Of a stretch of 64,000 nucleotides of DNA, positions 24,577 through 35,654 are shown one piece after another (positions within the stretch are counted from its first letter, which is position 1; each line of letters begins with the position of its first letter). The DNA lies in contig JBCAML010000009.1 in NCBI GenBank assembly GCA_038503075.1, positions 496,001 through 560,000 on the forward strand, read 5' to 3'. Position numbers and translations under genes: made by a program. The notes below the pieces were generated by a model, which worked only from the letters and a program-made list of their open reading frames with translations, ran no database searches and was not told where the DNA came from. The DNA comes from Gyromitra esculenta. Taxonomy: Eukaryota > Ascomycota > Pezizomycetes > Pezizales > Discinaceae.

Positions 24577-26479
24577 TTTCTACGCACGCTATATGATACG
24601 ATCTTGGAGATGGTTATGGGATGGCGCATAAAGAGGTGTGGTGAAGGTTTTTGAGTGTTCGACTTGGTGATAATAGGGACTCTGTCCTGTTAAAACGAGG
24701 AAGTTAATAGTAGGCAGGGAGAAAGGGGACGGCATCGACTTAGTCTCGTTGCGAACTGTACAGCGTTTTCTCTCTCTTTCTTGGTGGGTTTCGGACCTGT
24801 CCTCTCCTGCTGTTTATTTTTCTTGCTCACCTCCTGCTTATCCACTGTTCTTAATCAAACGATATTGGGTAGGTATTGTAACATTAAAATAGTTTTCCTT
24901 ACCGATCTTTCTACCTTACTTCGTTTGCTGGCCATGGAGCGTCGGACTTCTTTTCTTCTTCCTTCTATTTCTTGTTCAAAATAGTTGATCTGTCGGTTTT
25001 TTTTATTTTTATATATATCTCTTCTTTTATCTTGGTAGTGTCGGGGAGTTTGGTTCTTTTTTTCTTTTCTTTTTCTTTTTCTTCTTTTTCTCTTTCTTTC
25101 GCACGTTTACTTTCTCAGGGGTGCACGTGTGGGTGTGAGTTCATATTTTTTTTTTGTCATTGCATTTTCGTGGGCTGCTTGCTTGCTTGCTTGCTTGTTT
25201 AGGTTGATTAAAGAGAGAGCGAAGTGTACCAATAGTTTGTGCCCCATCCCCTTCTCCTAGGATATGCCACTGTGCTTGTTGGGTCCGACTAGTTTTAGGG
25301 AGTGGGGTGCAGTGGGGTTTTGGGGGGAGGTGGTAGTTTTAAGGGTAGTAGATAGGTAGCCAGGGGAATAAAATATGGGAATTTTAAAGTATTGTTGAGA
25401 ATGTATGTGTGTATGTATTTGTACTTGTGTGTAATGCTGTGTTTTGTGTTTTAGGTTCTTGGATATATTTTTAGTTTTTGAATCGGCTTGCGACGAGGGG
25501 AGAGGTAAAAAAAAAAAGGTTGGAGGTGGCATTATCCACACGAGGGGTTCTATAAGCAGAGAGGTGGTTTCTCAGCACGTTACAACCTTCCAGGTACCCT
25601 GTCAGATACTCTGTCCCTTAGATTCAAGATAACCTAGGCAATTATTAAGAATTCGAGGTAGACAAAGTATAACGGGAGTAAAACAGTCTAATGGTATTGA
25701 TATAGACGTTATAAACCCTGCCTAACGCTATAACAACTTCTGTGTTATTATTATTTTTGGGCGTAGTATTATTTAAGTTGCGTTTTTCGACGTGGTACTA
25801 CGAAATATCGAAGAACAAACGATGTCGCTCTATGGTTGAACAGCTCTGGGTTTGATGGAGATTGGATAGTTATCCCACCCTTCTCTTAAAGAGGACCGAC
25901 CTGTGTCGGCGATTGTAGGTATGTTGATGCTATTACGCAGCACCTATTGTATGCACCTATATGTTGGAGGCTGTATAGAGTACTATACTAATAGAGATAG
26001 CTCTAGGAGAAGTGGGGATGGGCACTGTTGAATAGGAAACATTTGATTACCGGATTTGTGAGACTGCTGTGGGACCATAGTTTTATCGACCAATCATGTG
26101 TCTGCCAAGAAGTTAGCGAGTGATCAATATCGGGGGGACGCATGCTGTCCTATATAGGTTTCTTACGTATACTGCTGGCCTCCGTATCTTTATCTTATTA
26201 GTAGCGATATAACTCAGGATCCGAAACAAGGTATTCGCTAATGCGACTTCGATCCAGATTCGATACAAGATAACGCCGATTGAGTGCGTGTGTGCGTGGT
26301 GCCGTGTGGTACATACGATCAACTATCTGTTCCATGTTCATTCCTGGATTTTAAGCTCCGACCATCAACCCAGACTGGGCCTAGTTTTGGATTAGTTCAG
26401 AGGATGGAGACAGAAAAACGCTCAGCTATCTACGGCTCTAAAAAGCTAATGGGATGTACTTTTTAGCTCTATCTTCACT
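24577..26479. other. Spacer downstream of SET2
   Basis: The first 700 bp are T-rich, with a GCTT microsatellite at 25174-25197, and are probably SET2 3' UTR and terminator. The rest is AT-rich with no supported gene. Confidence 0.5.
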
Positions 26480-26487
26480 TATAAATA
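26480..26487 (+). promoter_or_regulatory. TATAAATA box of the interrupted secreted-protein gene
   Basis: A consensus TATAAATA lies 167-174 bp before the ATG at 26654. The leader between is C/A-rich, as in strongly induced fungal genes. The promoter looks intact although the coding sequence carries a stop. Confidence 0.55.
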
Positions 26488-26653
26488 CAGCTGCTTGCCA
26501 CATAGCTAGTTGGGTTATCATTCACTACATTCCCAGCTGCCACAATCACTCGTTCCAATCACACCCTTTTAAAACCACGCTCATTTAAAAAAACAAACTA
26601 CAATTTCTCAGCGCGCCTCATACCTCAACCTATTATCCACTATAAAGCCCAAA

Positions 26654-27081
26654 ATGTAGTTCAAGACCGCTGTTGCCTCTCTCATTGCTGCCGTGGCTCT
26701 TGTCAACGACCAAGCCGTACGTTGCGACCCTACCGAATTCTACAACCGGCATCGAATATAATTGACTATGCACCCAAACCTGTACAGGAGGAACTCGAGA
26801 GCCCCCAGACTAAAATATGTCTTGATGCAATTGAGAAATTACACAACGATAGTAATGCCCAAAACATCGTGGATGGAATGGCTCCTGGTAGCCTCAGGCG
26901 CTAGTGAGTATTTACCAAATTTAAAATTGAGAAATATATGTTAGTAGTCGTACCTAACGTGTACACATTCATCTTCTCTAGTTTGTTTACGTTTAGTAAC
27001 TGTATGGAGGAAGTTGGAGGCTCATCCGCTCGCGCGTGTTTTGGAGAGGATCATATATTTTCGAATTGCATCAACCCCTAA
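26654..27081 (+). pseudogene. Small secreted cysteine-containing protein with TAG at codon 2 (3 exons)
   Basis: Exons are 26654-26716, 26788-26903 and 26982-27081. Intron 1 is GTACGT...TACAG with a TTGACTAT branch-like site. Intron 2 is GTGAGT...CTCTAG with CCTAAC. Phases (0, then 2) agree through to a TAA, giving 92 codons. Codons 3-16 (FKTAVASLIAAVAL) are a textbook fungal signal-peptide core, and the predicted mature part is about 70 residues with four cysteines (KIC, SNC, RAC, SNC). Codon 2 is TAG instead of the sense codon expected between the ATG and the signal core. Many fungal secreted proteins begin MQF, so CAG to TAG by one C-to-T change is the simplest explanation (inference). Everything else looks undamaged, including a TATA box, so the lesion may be recent, strain-specific or an assembly error. 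No known family was recognised. Confidence 0.6.
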
Positions 27082-27267
27082 GTGATAGGTTAATTGCTCT
27101 ATGAGGGCTGGAACGGAGATCTGGAATGGAGAGTAGGCAGGTTGTGGTGGGCCTTGGTTATCAAGACTTGTTAATAGCTGTGACGATGTTGAAATGGAGA
27201 GGGGGGCTTAACGTTGAACGCGTAAAACATACGTATATTTTCTTGCAATTATAACCGAAATTCCTAG

Positions 27268-27447
27268 TTATTTGCCTGGCTTATCTTTCATGTCTTTATC
27301 GGGAGGGGTAAGTGGTGGCAAGTGACGCTTCAGTATATCTTCTCCTAAATAGTTCGCAGAATATCCTAGAACTAAGCTGTGGGTTAGCACAAATATGAGT
27401 ATAAAGACAGGTGGGATAGCTAAGGCGCTATAGCGCAGGGAACTCAT
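27268..27447 (-). CDS. Possible single-span small membrane protein (59 aa or 3' exon)
   Basis: An ATG frame starting MSSLRYSALAIPP, with one clear hydrophobic helix (about residues 8-30, VFILIFVLTHSLVLG) and a polar, Pro/Lys-rich tail (KRHLPPLTPPDKDMKDKPGK). Composition is more protein-like than neighbouring frames. Another minus-strand frame (27686 down to 27459, ATG start) ends just upstream. A GTAAGA donor and a following AG would join the two in frame across a 41-bp intron, which is very short for fungi. It could be a real two-exon gene of about 120 residues or a chance frame. No family was recognised. Confidence 0.35.
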   Translation of the reverse strand: MSSLRYSALAIPPVFILIFVLTHSLVLGYSANYLGEDILKRHLPPLTPPDKDMKDKPGK

Positions 27448-28462
27448 TACTCCTCCGATTAAGAGAAACACGGGCTCTCAGACGTTATCTTACTATTATC
27501 AATTAGGCGGATTTGGCTTTCTCTAAATGAGAGCCAAATCTGAGCTGACTCAGTGGGGGATGTTCTCGTAGGTAGATTCTCGTTAATTATAAAGGGACTG
27601 ATGGGAAGGTGCCCGTGGTGTAGAGATCGGAGAAGTTGGTGCGCTAGGACAAGAGTCAGAAAATGGGGAGAGTGAGATCGAGTCATATATCATGATGCAC
27701 CTCGTTCCCGCGACATACAGTAACGCGAGTTTCTACACCTTCAACACCATCGCTTGCCCTTACACAAGAATATTAAATCCAATCACAGACATGCTACGGC
27801 AGTACTCAAACTATAAAACTAAGAAATAAACACAAGAGCCATGGCTAGTGTAACCTGATATCAACTTACTCGCCAGCAACTCAAAACGAAGCCACCCTGC
27901 TCCCGTAGCATTTAAAGTGCGAGTGACATATCATGACCTGAATCTTACCTCCGAGAAAATATATCATTCAATTTATGTTTGAAAAGTGCTTCGCAGATTA
28001 GGCTACACCGGATTCTCATCTCCAAAGAACTACCACCATCCTACCGTGAAGCAAATAACAAAAGGCAACAAACAAGCAACTGACCAACCGCATCAACCCA
28101 GAACCGCGCTTACCGAAATTCGAAAGCCCAAATAGCAAGTCAAATAGCAAGTCAAATAGTAGTAATATAGCAGTTACATCTACCCAATGTCCAATCCACC
28201 ATCTACCACACACAAAAAGTCCACAAGAAAGCTCAATCAGAGAAAACAGAAAGAAATGTAATTATACAGAAGTCTCCTTCCTCCTTCCTAGCCGAACGCT
28301 CGATACCACCAGCACCACAACCACAATAATAAGCGAAAGAAAAATTAAACTCCCTTTTTCCAATACCGCAGAAAAAGAAACCGAGAGAAAGTCATAGTAG
28401 CAAAAAAAAAAACTCCATTTAAACCATCCAACCATCCAACCCCCCTCTTTCACTCCGCACTA
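27448..28462. other. Spacer, mostly non-coding
   Basis: Contains the possible upstream frame of the small membrane protein (to 27686), then AT-rich DNA with three copies of an AAATAGCAAGTC-like 12-mer at about 28130-28160. The last 300 bp are probably the 3' UTR of the Erf4-type gene on the minus strand. Confidence 0.45.
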
Positions 28463-29761
28463 TCATCGATTAGAATAAGGTCCCAAGCCCCCAGACACGC
28501 TTCCCAAGCTAATTTCCCCACTTCCCTGCCTAACCTGTCTCGGCGGAACACTAAGTCGTAAGTGGCTCTGTAGGCTTTGCACATCACTGCCCATTGGGGG
28601 AACAACACTGTCGGCGTCAGAGTGATCGTGATCGTGATCCATATCGAACTTCGTATCTGAGATTTCATCTTCCTGGGATGGTATGGGGTCTGGTATTTGT
28701 ATATCGAGCTGGTGACAGATCGCCAATTAGCCATTGTTCACCCCTATAGCACCTCGATCGAGGGGGGGGGAACTCACATTCATATATCCCGTTCTCCTCA
28801 GCGGCACAAACACAGCCTTCTGCCCACTTGCCTCCAACGCCGTATTCCTCTCCTGCAGATAATTCTCGACCCTGAGCAACACCCTCTTGCAATGCGTATC
28901 CACCACTTCCTCCACCAGCCACAGCGTCAACAGCCCTATAATGGCGTCGATCCAGTTCCACTTATTCCACGGATCAAACGCTTCGTGCAGCTCTTCATTC
29001 ACTTTTGCCACAACCGTGCGGAACTGGTCTTCCGTGACATGCGGCTCGAGGATATCAGGGAACACGTTGCTGTACGCAGGCGCCAGATCACCATATTCCA
29101 TGAAATCGCGCGCAATCCTAATAATCCGGGTGGATTCGTAGAGGGGGGAGTCAACGGGGACGTATGGGTTTCTATGGGGGTAGCATGGATGGGTGCTATT
29201 CCATGCGCTTTCACCGGAGCCACGGGAGGCTGGGCGAGATTCTTCATCGCCGATGGCGGCAGTTGTTGGGGACTGCAGTGGAGTTTGCTGGGAGGAGGAT
29301 TTGGAGGCGTGTTTAGAGCGGTGGTTCCGCATGTCGTCGAGCTGGACGCCGGCTTCGGAGCCGAGCCCCATAGAGGAGCGGGAGTCGCGGTCCGGGTTCT
29401 CGAGCCATGAGCGGTTGGTGTTGGAGGTGTCGCGACGGGGGTCGGGGGAGTTGCGGAACATGGCCGGCTCCATCATCTGCAGCGGGAGACGGATGTTCGG
29501 GGTGTTGGAGCGGGAGGTTTCGGCGTCGGTGTCGGTGATCATGCCGTCGTCGGGGGAGAGGTATTGCGGGTTCATGATTGGCGGCTCTCGGCTCTTGCGG
29601 TTCCGTCGCTTGGTGGACCCCTCCCGCACCACACGTGGGCCCTGGAGAGGGAGGACGGTGATGCTATACGCGCTGTGCGTGTCGCCGCCGCTGCCGCCGT
29701 GTTTGTCTTCGACTGGCGCCGCGGCGTCCAGGAGCTCTTCAGAGGAATCGGAGAAGCGCAC
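28463..29761 (-). CDS. Erf4/Golgin-A7-type subunit of Ras palmitoyltransferase (2+ exons, start uncertain)
   Basis: Partner of the DHHC enzyme Erf2, which attaches palmitate to Ras at the ER or Golgi membrane. Exon 29761-28778 (minus) is joined to 28708-28463 through a 69-bp GTGAGT...CACCAG intron with a GCTAAT site, phase 0. The conserved domain starts at RIIRIARDF, continues through the FPDILEPHVTEDQF and EAFDPWNKWNW segments to a hydrophobic helix (IIGLLTLWLVEEVV) and a helical tail ending LRRTGYMN. The last 81 residues are acidic, with an Asp-His repeat. The frame is open to 29761, where it has GTG, and stays open upstream to about 29980. The first in-frame ATG is at 29575. No good upstream ATG was found, so a 5' exon or non-AUG start remains possible. 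The family call rests on the C-terminal half. Confidence 0.8.
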
Positions 29762-32700
29762 GGTAGCCAGCGACGAGGTTCTCCGGGTCTGGGCGAGGTG
29801 GGTGCGGCCGGAAAGAGGAGAGGGCGGGGAGGCGGGCTTGGGCCGGTGGTTGAGGGGATTGACGAGGCGGGTGGAGGCGGGGTGGAGGATGGAGTAGGCG
29901 GAGCGCGAGGGAGGAGGTCGGGAGCGGGAGCGCGATGGTTCGGCCGTGGTGGGCGGTTGTCAGGGGTTGGTTGGCGGGTCTGGCTTGGCGCCGAAGCGAG
30001 GATGGGCAAGAAGACGGCGGAAGCGGAGGACGGCGGGTAGAGAAAACGGCAATGGGCTTCAACAGGACTGTGTTTCGACGGTATGTTTCAATTAGATGGC
30101 GGGATGGGTGCGGAGGGATGAGTGAAGGGAATTGAGTATGGGATCTCTATTGGATTTAGGTGGAGGGAAAGCTGCTGGTGAGAATTAAGAGGAAAGAAGC
30201 ATTAGAAGAGAAGCATTAGAAGAAGAAGATAGCTATTCCTCAACCACGAAACTATTCCCACTCCTTTCTTTCTTCCGCAATCCGTGCCTGTTGCCAATAT
30301 TCTCTCCAACGCTCGGACTTGCTCCCGTCCCCAATCCCCGGAAATCAACCGAGGCCCGGTTTTGCACCCTTGCCTCTATTTCGATGTCTTGCATTATTGA
30401 ACTCAGAGTTGGATGCTGCCTTCTGATACAGGCTATGTCTCAACCTGACACTGAAGAATTGGAAAGTTGATGTTTGAGGTGCCACAAAGGACCGTTGGGT
30501 TGTCGTTTTATATTCTCCCAGTGAAATGAGCAAGTGTTAGGAAGAAGTAAGTTTAATTAGTGATCGTACACTTACGTATACCCGTAACGCACTCTCACTA
30601 CTTTTCTGAGCTTCGATTCAGTGTGGCACTATTCGCGAAGCTTTACCAGAAGGTTTGAGCACTGAGTCCCATGTCGTGGTTCTACTGGAATGTTCTCTAC
30701 TTCTAGATCACTCAATGTGGGAGCCCCCCGCCTAAATACCACCAACCCACTCTATACATGACGTGACAAGAGCGTGCGGTATCGATAACTTCTTGCAACG
30801 GGATCTGTGGTTACCAATTTCCGGTGTTTTTTGTTTTTCCAACCCTTGCGCGTCCCTAGCGTATAGAATTTCTTGGGTATGTCACTAGATACCCACAAAT
30901 ACTTATGTTATCTGTCACACAGTTCTACCGGGCTATTGTGGGTTATTAGTTGTATCAGGCAGTCGAGATCATGGTTTCCACAGCATCTATACAGTATTGA
31001 CTTTCTCTAGCCACAGTTATGGCCCTGCGTCGGATAACACTAGGTTACTCTCGCTCTACTATTACCACACGCTCGCATTCCCAATGAATACAGATATACT
31101 CACCTAGAATCTCAGAAACATGAGGAATACAATTCCATGCCTATAAAACGCGAGATCGTCAAACTCCGCCCAGCTATCTAGGACTAGCTCAATCATTAAA
31201 AACCCCAGCCACCAATGCCAGTAGACATAATCTGCTAGGACCACCTTTCAACCAGCACTCCTAAGTACACGCATTTGACCTACACCAATTTACAGCAATG
31301 AAATAAGTGATACATACATCGCGCCATTGAAGCCCACGCTATAGCTAACCAACGTGGCCCACCCAGCAACCCAAACCACGCACTGACCTGTTCCCCAACC
31401 TAGGCCTTTGAGCGAAAGCTCAAAGACTGCTGTTGCTCTCCAGATAAGGAGTATCTGACGATGGTTTTATCACCACCAAGAATTTGTATCATGGATATGG
31501 ATGATTATCTGGATGATGTCCTGGAATCGGTCTTGTAGACCGTTCTACTTTCGCAATTCTAGTATATTGTTAGCAGCGGGGAGAATGATGGGACTGTTTG
31601 AGGGGGGGTGCGGTGTAGGTCATCTAGACGTATGCTCTAGTGTCTACAAATCGTCGGAAATGATAGAAGTAGAGAAAACGAGGTAGATGGTATTGAGGAT
31701 GGATCGATGGAGTATAATTGGCACTAAGTTTCTGCGTCTGGTTGGATTTATCGACTTTGGCAAGTCTGAGATTGGGATGAAGGTGGGATGGTATAGGTAT
31801 GCTTTGTGAAATAGAGATACGAATATAATAGGCCTATAGCTAGGGCTATGGCCCTTAACGGCTATAGAAGCCGCAAGGATATGAAGAAGACGGAAACAAT
31901 GCACACACTGTGATATCAAATGCAAGGCCAGTAAGTGTATTGGGGATCCTGGCTCTCTGGTACAACACCGCTTGGTAGTAAACTACCGGCTAGAGTTGGC
32001 TGATTTGCTACTCTCGATCTTGGGCTTCGTTTTACAATTTTTTTTCGTATACGTCTGTATGCTAAAGTCTCCTATAGGATGCAAGTCTTTTATTATCACT
32101 GGCTAGGTAATCGATTTGCATAGGATTTGACTGTTTTGATGAGCAAGGTGGGCGGTAGTGAGATTTACAAGTTGAGTGTTCACCGGACGTAGTCCGCAGC
32201 TGTTCGCATATACCGCTAGTAGATTAGATGGTGTGCTTGGGCTGGGGTTTGCAATCCTATGAGGAATATTACCAGACGTTCTCGCTCAATACAGGAATGC
32301 TGGGTGTATCTCAGCGGAATACACGAAACTGTGATATAGATTACAGAGGTTGATCATTGGCGACTTGCTGCCTAAGTACGCACCTGCAGCTCCAATACCC
32401 GACACCAACCAATCAACAGCTGTAGCAATGATTGATTAGTAGGCTTAGTGAGACTCCATGAAGCAACACGCCAAGCTGCATTGCCAAGAGCAGAGTGATA
32501 TTTGGTGACCAATACACAGCATGTGTGTAACGCGGAAGCCCGGAGCTAGGTACCATCCGGTCCCGTACACTCAGGATATCGGGATTTCGGAGCCTCCACT
32601 AGTACGCATATGCAATCGCGTTCCGGTGGGTGGTATGGTTATTCCGGTTACCGTATTCGGGCCTGAGTGATTCGAGATTTCGACTTCTATGTTACCACCC

Positions 32701-32804
32701 TATGAGCCTGTACCGTATTATAAAGACCCCTGGGAGCCCACGGTTAAAAGACGTCGGTTCTGTGGTTGGTTTACTTAGTTCTGTATCAATGTATGTGCTT
32801 CGAA
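29762..32804. other. Divergent region between the Erf4-type gene and the dehydrogenase
   Basis: The first 250 bp are GC-rich and in frame with the Erf4-type gene on the minus strand, possibly its missing N-terminus. The remainder to 32.8 kb is AT-rich, with no supported gene. A TATAAAA at about 31142 is followed by only very short frames. Confidence 0.5.
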
Positions 32805-34010
32805 ATGAGTTCCTTTAATCCTTCAGCACTTCCAGACCTTACCGGAAAGATCGTTATTGTTACTGGAGGTAATAATGGAATGTTAGTTTTCCTCCCCGCT
32901 TATACTCTACTTGTTAATAAAACTCACTGGCGTTCTTTTCTTTTGTTAGCGGTAAATTGACAACACTTAATCTTCTGAAGAAAAATGCCAAAGTCTATAT
33001 CGCAGCCCGTAACATAACCAAATCCCAAGCTGTCATCGCAGAATTCAAGGAGATCTTGCCAAATGCCCAAGTTGGGGTCCTTAAACTGGACTTATCCAGT
33101 TTGGAATCAGTAAAGTCCGCGGCAGAGGAATATCTTTCGAAAGAGAGCGAGCTGCATATACTGCTCAACAATGCTGGAGTTATGGGATTGCCTTGGGCGA
33201 TTTCTCCAGATGGCTATGAAATTCAATGGGGGGTGCATTTGTTGTCTCTTTGATAGTTTTATTTATCTCCCGTAGGAAGACGTGGATTCCTGCTTGGATC
33301 GCCACTAACACAATGGTCATTACCTCAGACAAACTATATGGGCCCCTACCTCTTTACCAAACTCCTTCTACCAACGCTTACAAAAACCGCCAAAACCGCC
33401 AAAGACCCTGTCCGGATCATCAATCTCTCTTCATCCGGCCATTTGTCGGCCCCAAAAGCTGGAATCCAGTTCGACAACCTCACCCTGCCAAATGGCGGCG
33501 CAATGTTCGCCCCCCCCCAAAACCCACCTCTTACCCTACGAGCAGTATCTAACCATGGCACACTACCTAGGGGACGTTACGGCCAATCTAAACTCGGGAA
33601 CATCCTCCATGCGAAAGCGCTCGCAAAACGGTACGGCAGCAAAGAAACTAACATGATAATCGCGTCCTTACATCCCGGTGCTGTCCGAACGTATGTCACC
33701 CTTGCCCCTCCACCACATACTATCTGTAACTAACACACTCGACAGTAACCTTTCCGACAGCTTCTTGGCTTCCAAAGGAATCTCCACTGTTCTAACGACA
33801 ATAATATCGCCGTTTCTCTTGACGCCTGAGAAAGGGTCTTGGACGTCACTCTATGTTGCTGCGTCTCCTGAGGTTATGTTCGAGGATAATGGGCAGTATT
33901 TTACGTCTTATACGAAGAGGACGAAGCCGTCGGCGTCGGCGCTTGATGAGGCACTTGCGGATAAGTTGTGGGAGTGGACGGAGGGGGAGTTGGCGGGGAA
34001 GGGGTATTGA
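32805..34010 (+). CDS. Short-chain dehydrogenase/reductase (4 exons, 328 aa)
   Basis: An NAD(P)H-dependent oxidoreductase of the classical SDR fold, closest in flavour to the fungal WW-domain-oxidoreductase/retinol-dehydrogenase-like group. Exons are 32805-32881, 32950-33232, 33329-33690 and 33746-34010. Introns show GTTAGT, GTGCAT and GTATGT donors with CACTAAC/ACTAAC branch points, and all phases agree. The cofactor loop TGGNNGIG is at 20-27, the structural NNAG follows, the serine region INLSSSG is at 151-157, and the catalytic pair Y204-x3-K208 (YGQSK) is followed by the SLHPGAVRTN segment. An insert of about 20-30 residues separates Ser and Tyr compared with short family members. An in-frame ATG lies four codons upstream (32793); the inner one fits the family start MSxFNP. 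No partner biosynthetic genes are adjacent, so the substrate cannot be guessed. Confidence 0.9.
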
Positions 34011-34126
34011 GAGTTGTGTAGGTCTTGCGTAATTGGTGCCTTTTTATTTACTTAGTATGGACCGGTTCGCGGCGAGTCACTTAAGGTCACTCGCTTATTG
34101 TTTAACTACATGTAATTGTTATTCGC

Positions 34127-34134
34127 TGACGTCA
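34127..34134. promoter_or_regulatory. CRE site TGACGTCA (first copy)
   Basis: A perfect palindromic ATF/CREB site 117 bp after the dehydrogenase stop. In fungi, Atf1-type bZIP stress regulators bind this sequence. Function is inferred from the motif only. Confidence 0.4.
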
Positions 34135-35075
34135 CTTGTAACCTACGCATATTTGTTGACTTGATAAATTTTAACTAAGCAGACTTACCATCTCAAATGT
34201 CCTCCCTATTGTACCTTTTGTTATTAGGATCCACTGTCAGTGTCTGAAGTTCAAACCCCGAGACTGAGTTTAATCCTTAGTGATTAAAGAAAGAGTTTCG
34301 AATTCCCTTTCCCTTCTACTTACTACTTTCCATATCTACCTCCACTCCGCCACTTTTTCATTTTTTTTACGGTCCTCGGTGTCCCCTAATTAGTGCTATA
34401 CCCTATCTTAGGAAGTGTCAAAGTCCCCGTTTCTCTCGTGGGTTGTGCTGTGACTACCTATAGGCTAGCAAATTAGGTTTGGCGACGAGATCAACCTGTG
34501 GGAAAGTGCCATTTGTAAGCCGTTAAGGTTGCAACTACCATCGGCGCTCGTTACTAGTGGCAAGCACCAGCCACCGTTGAGAATTGTGCTGAGTTTAATT
34601 GAGTGATGATTGGCTAACTGGAGAGAGAATGTGGATGAAAAGGGCGGGGTAGAGTTAAGTCAGGATGTTGTGCCCTTTCGCGGGGATTTATCAACGAGAT
34701 AGCACGCATTTATAAATATATAAACCTAGGGAAATGGCCATGGGAGGATTAGCCGAAAGGCCCGTTTGTGGAGGGGGAAGCTTTGTTTCACTTGGAAGGG
34801 ATGGGGGTTGATTAAGAGAAGCAATGTTTGTGGTTTAGGGTTTGGATCACTGCATGTACTCCACGTGGTCCACATGTTAATGTCTCTGAAGACATCTGAA
34901 GAAAAACGAACACCTTTGGCTGCAATAAACCCCCTAAGTACGGGTGAAGAGATATTGAAAATCTCTACGGGTTTTCTCCTAGCAGCCCATCGTATCCTTC
35001 ATGCACATCTTCGTGTAAAGAAGAATAGCCTCTGACCCTAAACGCTGGATACAAGTGGGTGGCCTGAAAATAAAG

Positions 35076-35083
35076 TGACGTCA
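35076..35083. promoter_or_regulatory. CRE site TGACGTCA (second copy), helicase promoter
   Basis: A second perfect CRE, 572 bp upstream of the SNF2 helicase ATG. Two perfect 8-mers in one 1.6-kb spacer is more than chance would usually give, which supports a stress-responsive promoter. Confidence 0.45.
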
Positions 35084-35654
35084 TCCCGGCGCAGAAACCG
35101 CTCGGCTTTCAAGCGAGCGACCAGGTAAGTGCAAGTTCCAGGGGCTCAGTATAGGGTAGGGGGTTGCTTGGTGCTTTTCGAAATGCCTATTTCAAGTTAT
35201 TTATTACTCTTTTACCCCTGCAGTAGAACAAAACGCGCAAAGCCTCGATAGACACCCGAGTTTGTAGTCTTTGCTGCAGGCACTTTGCGGTTGTTTTAGA
35301 TGTGCTTCGATAGCCGCGGATATCTCGTCACGGGTTGCGCGCAGATCCCCTCCCTATCAAAGTTTGTCAGAAAACGCGAAACCCCAGCTTTTTCGCCAGT
35401 GCTCCTCCCTCCTACCCATCCACCAGGATCCTCATTTCTTCTCCACGCACCACACCGCTTGGGATTTCGGTTCGAAACCATCAAATCATCTCTGGCCTGC
35501 CCGTTGCTCGTGCTTTACATCACATCTTGAGCAGCGGGACCTTCATACTGGTTATCACAAAGCTCTTTTATCCTGCAGAAAGTACATTTATGCTCTGGAC
35601 TGTCTTGGAAAGAAAAAAAAAAAAGTTTATTAACAATTTCATCGTGGACTAGCA

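Larger units (their letters stand above)
34011..35654. other. Spacer upstream of the SNF2 helicase gene
   Basis: No supported gene. It contains two perfect TGACGTCA sites (34127 and 35076), a TACATGTA at about 34108, and a pyrimidine-rich 3' part that is probably the helicase leader. Confidence 0.5.

Noticed and set aside
31390..31440. Short similarity to the signal-peptide DNA of the interrupted secreted gene (CAAAGACTGCTGTTGCTCT)
   Set aside because: Similarity covers under 20 bases, with no ATG, splice sites or conserved promoter around it.
34200..34270. tRNA-like GTTCAAACCCC segment
   Set aside because: No matching acceptor, D or anticodon arms can be folded around it.
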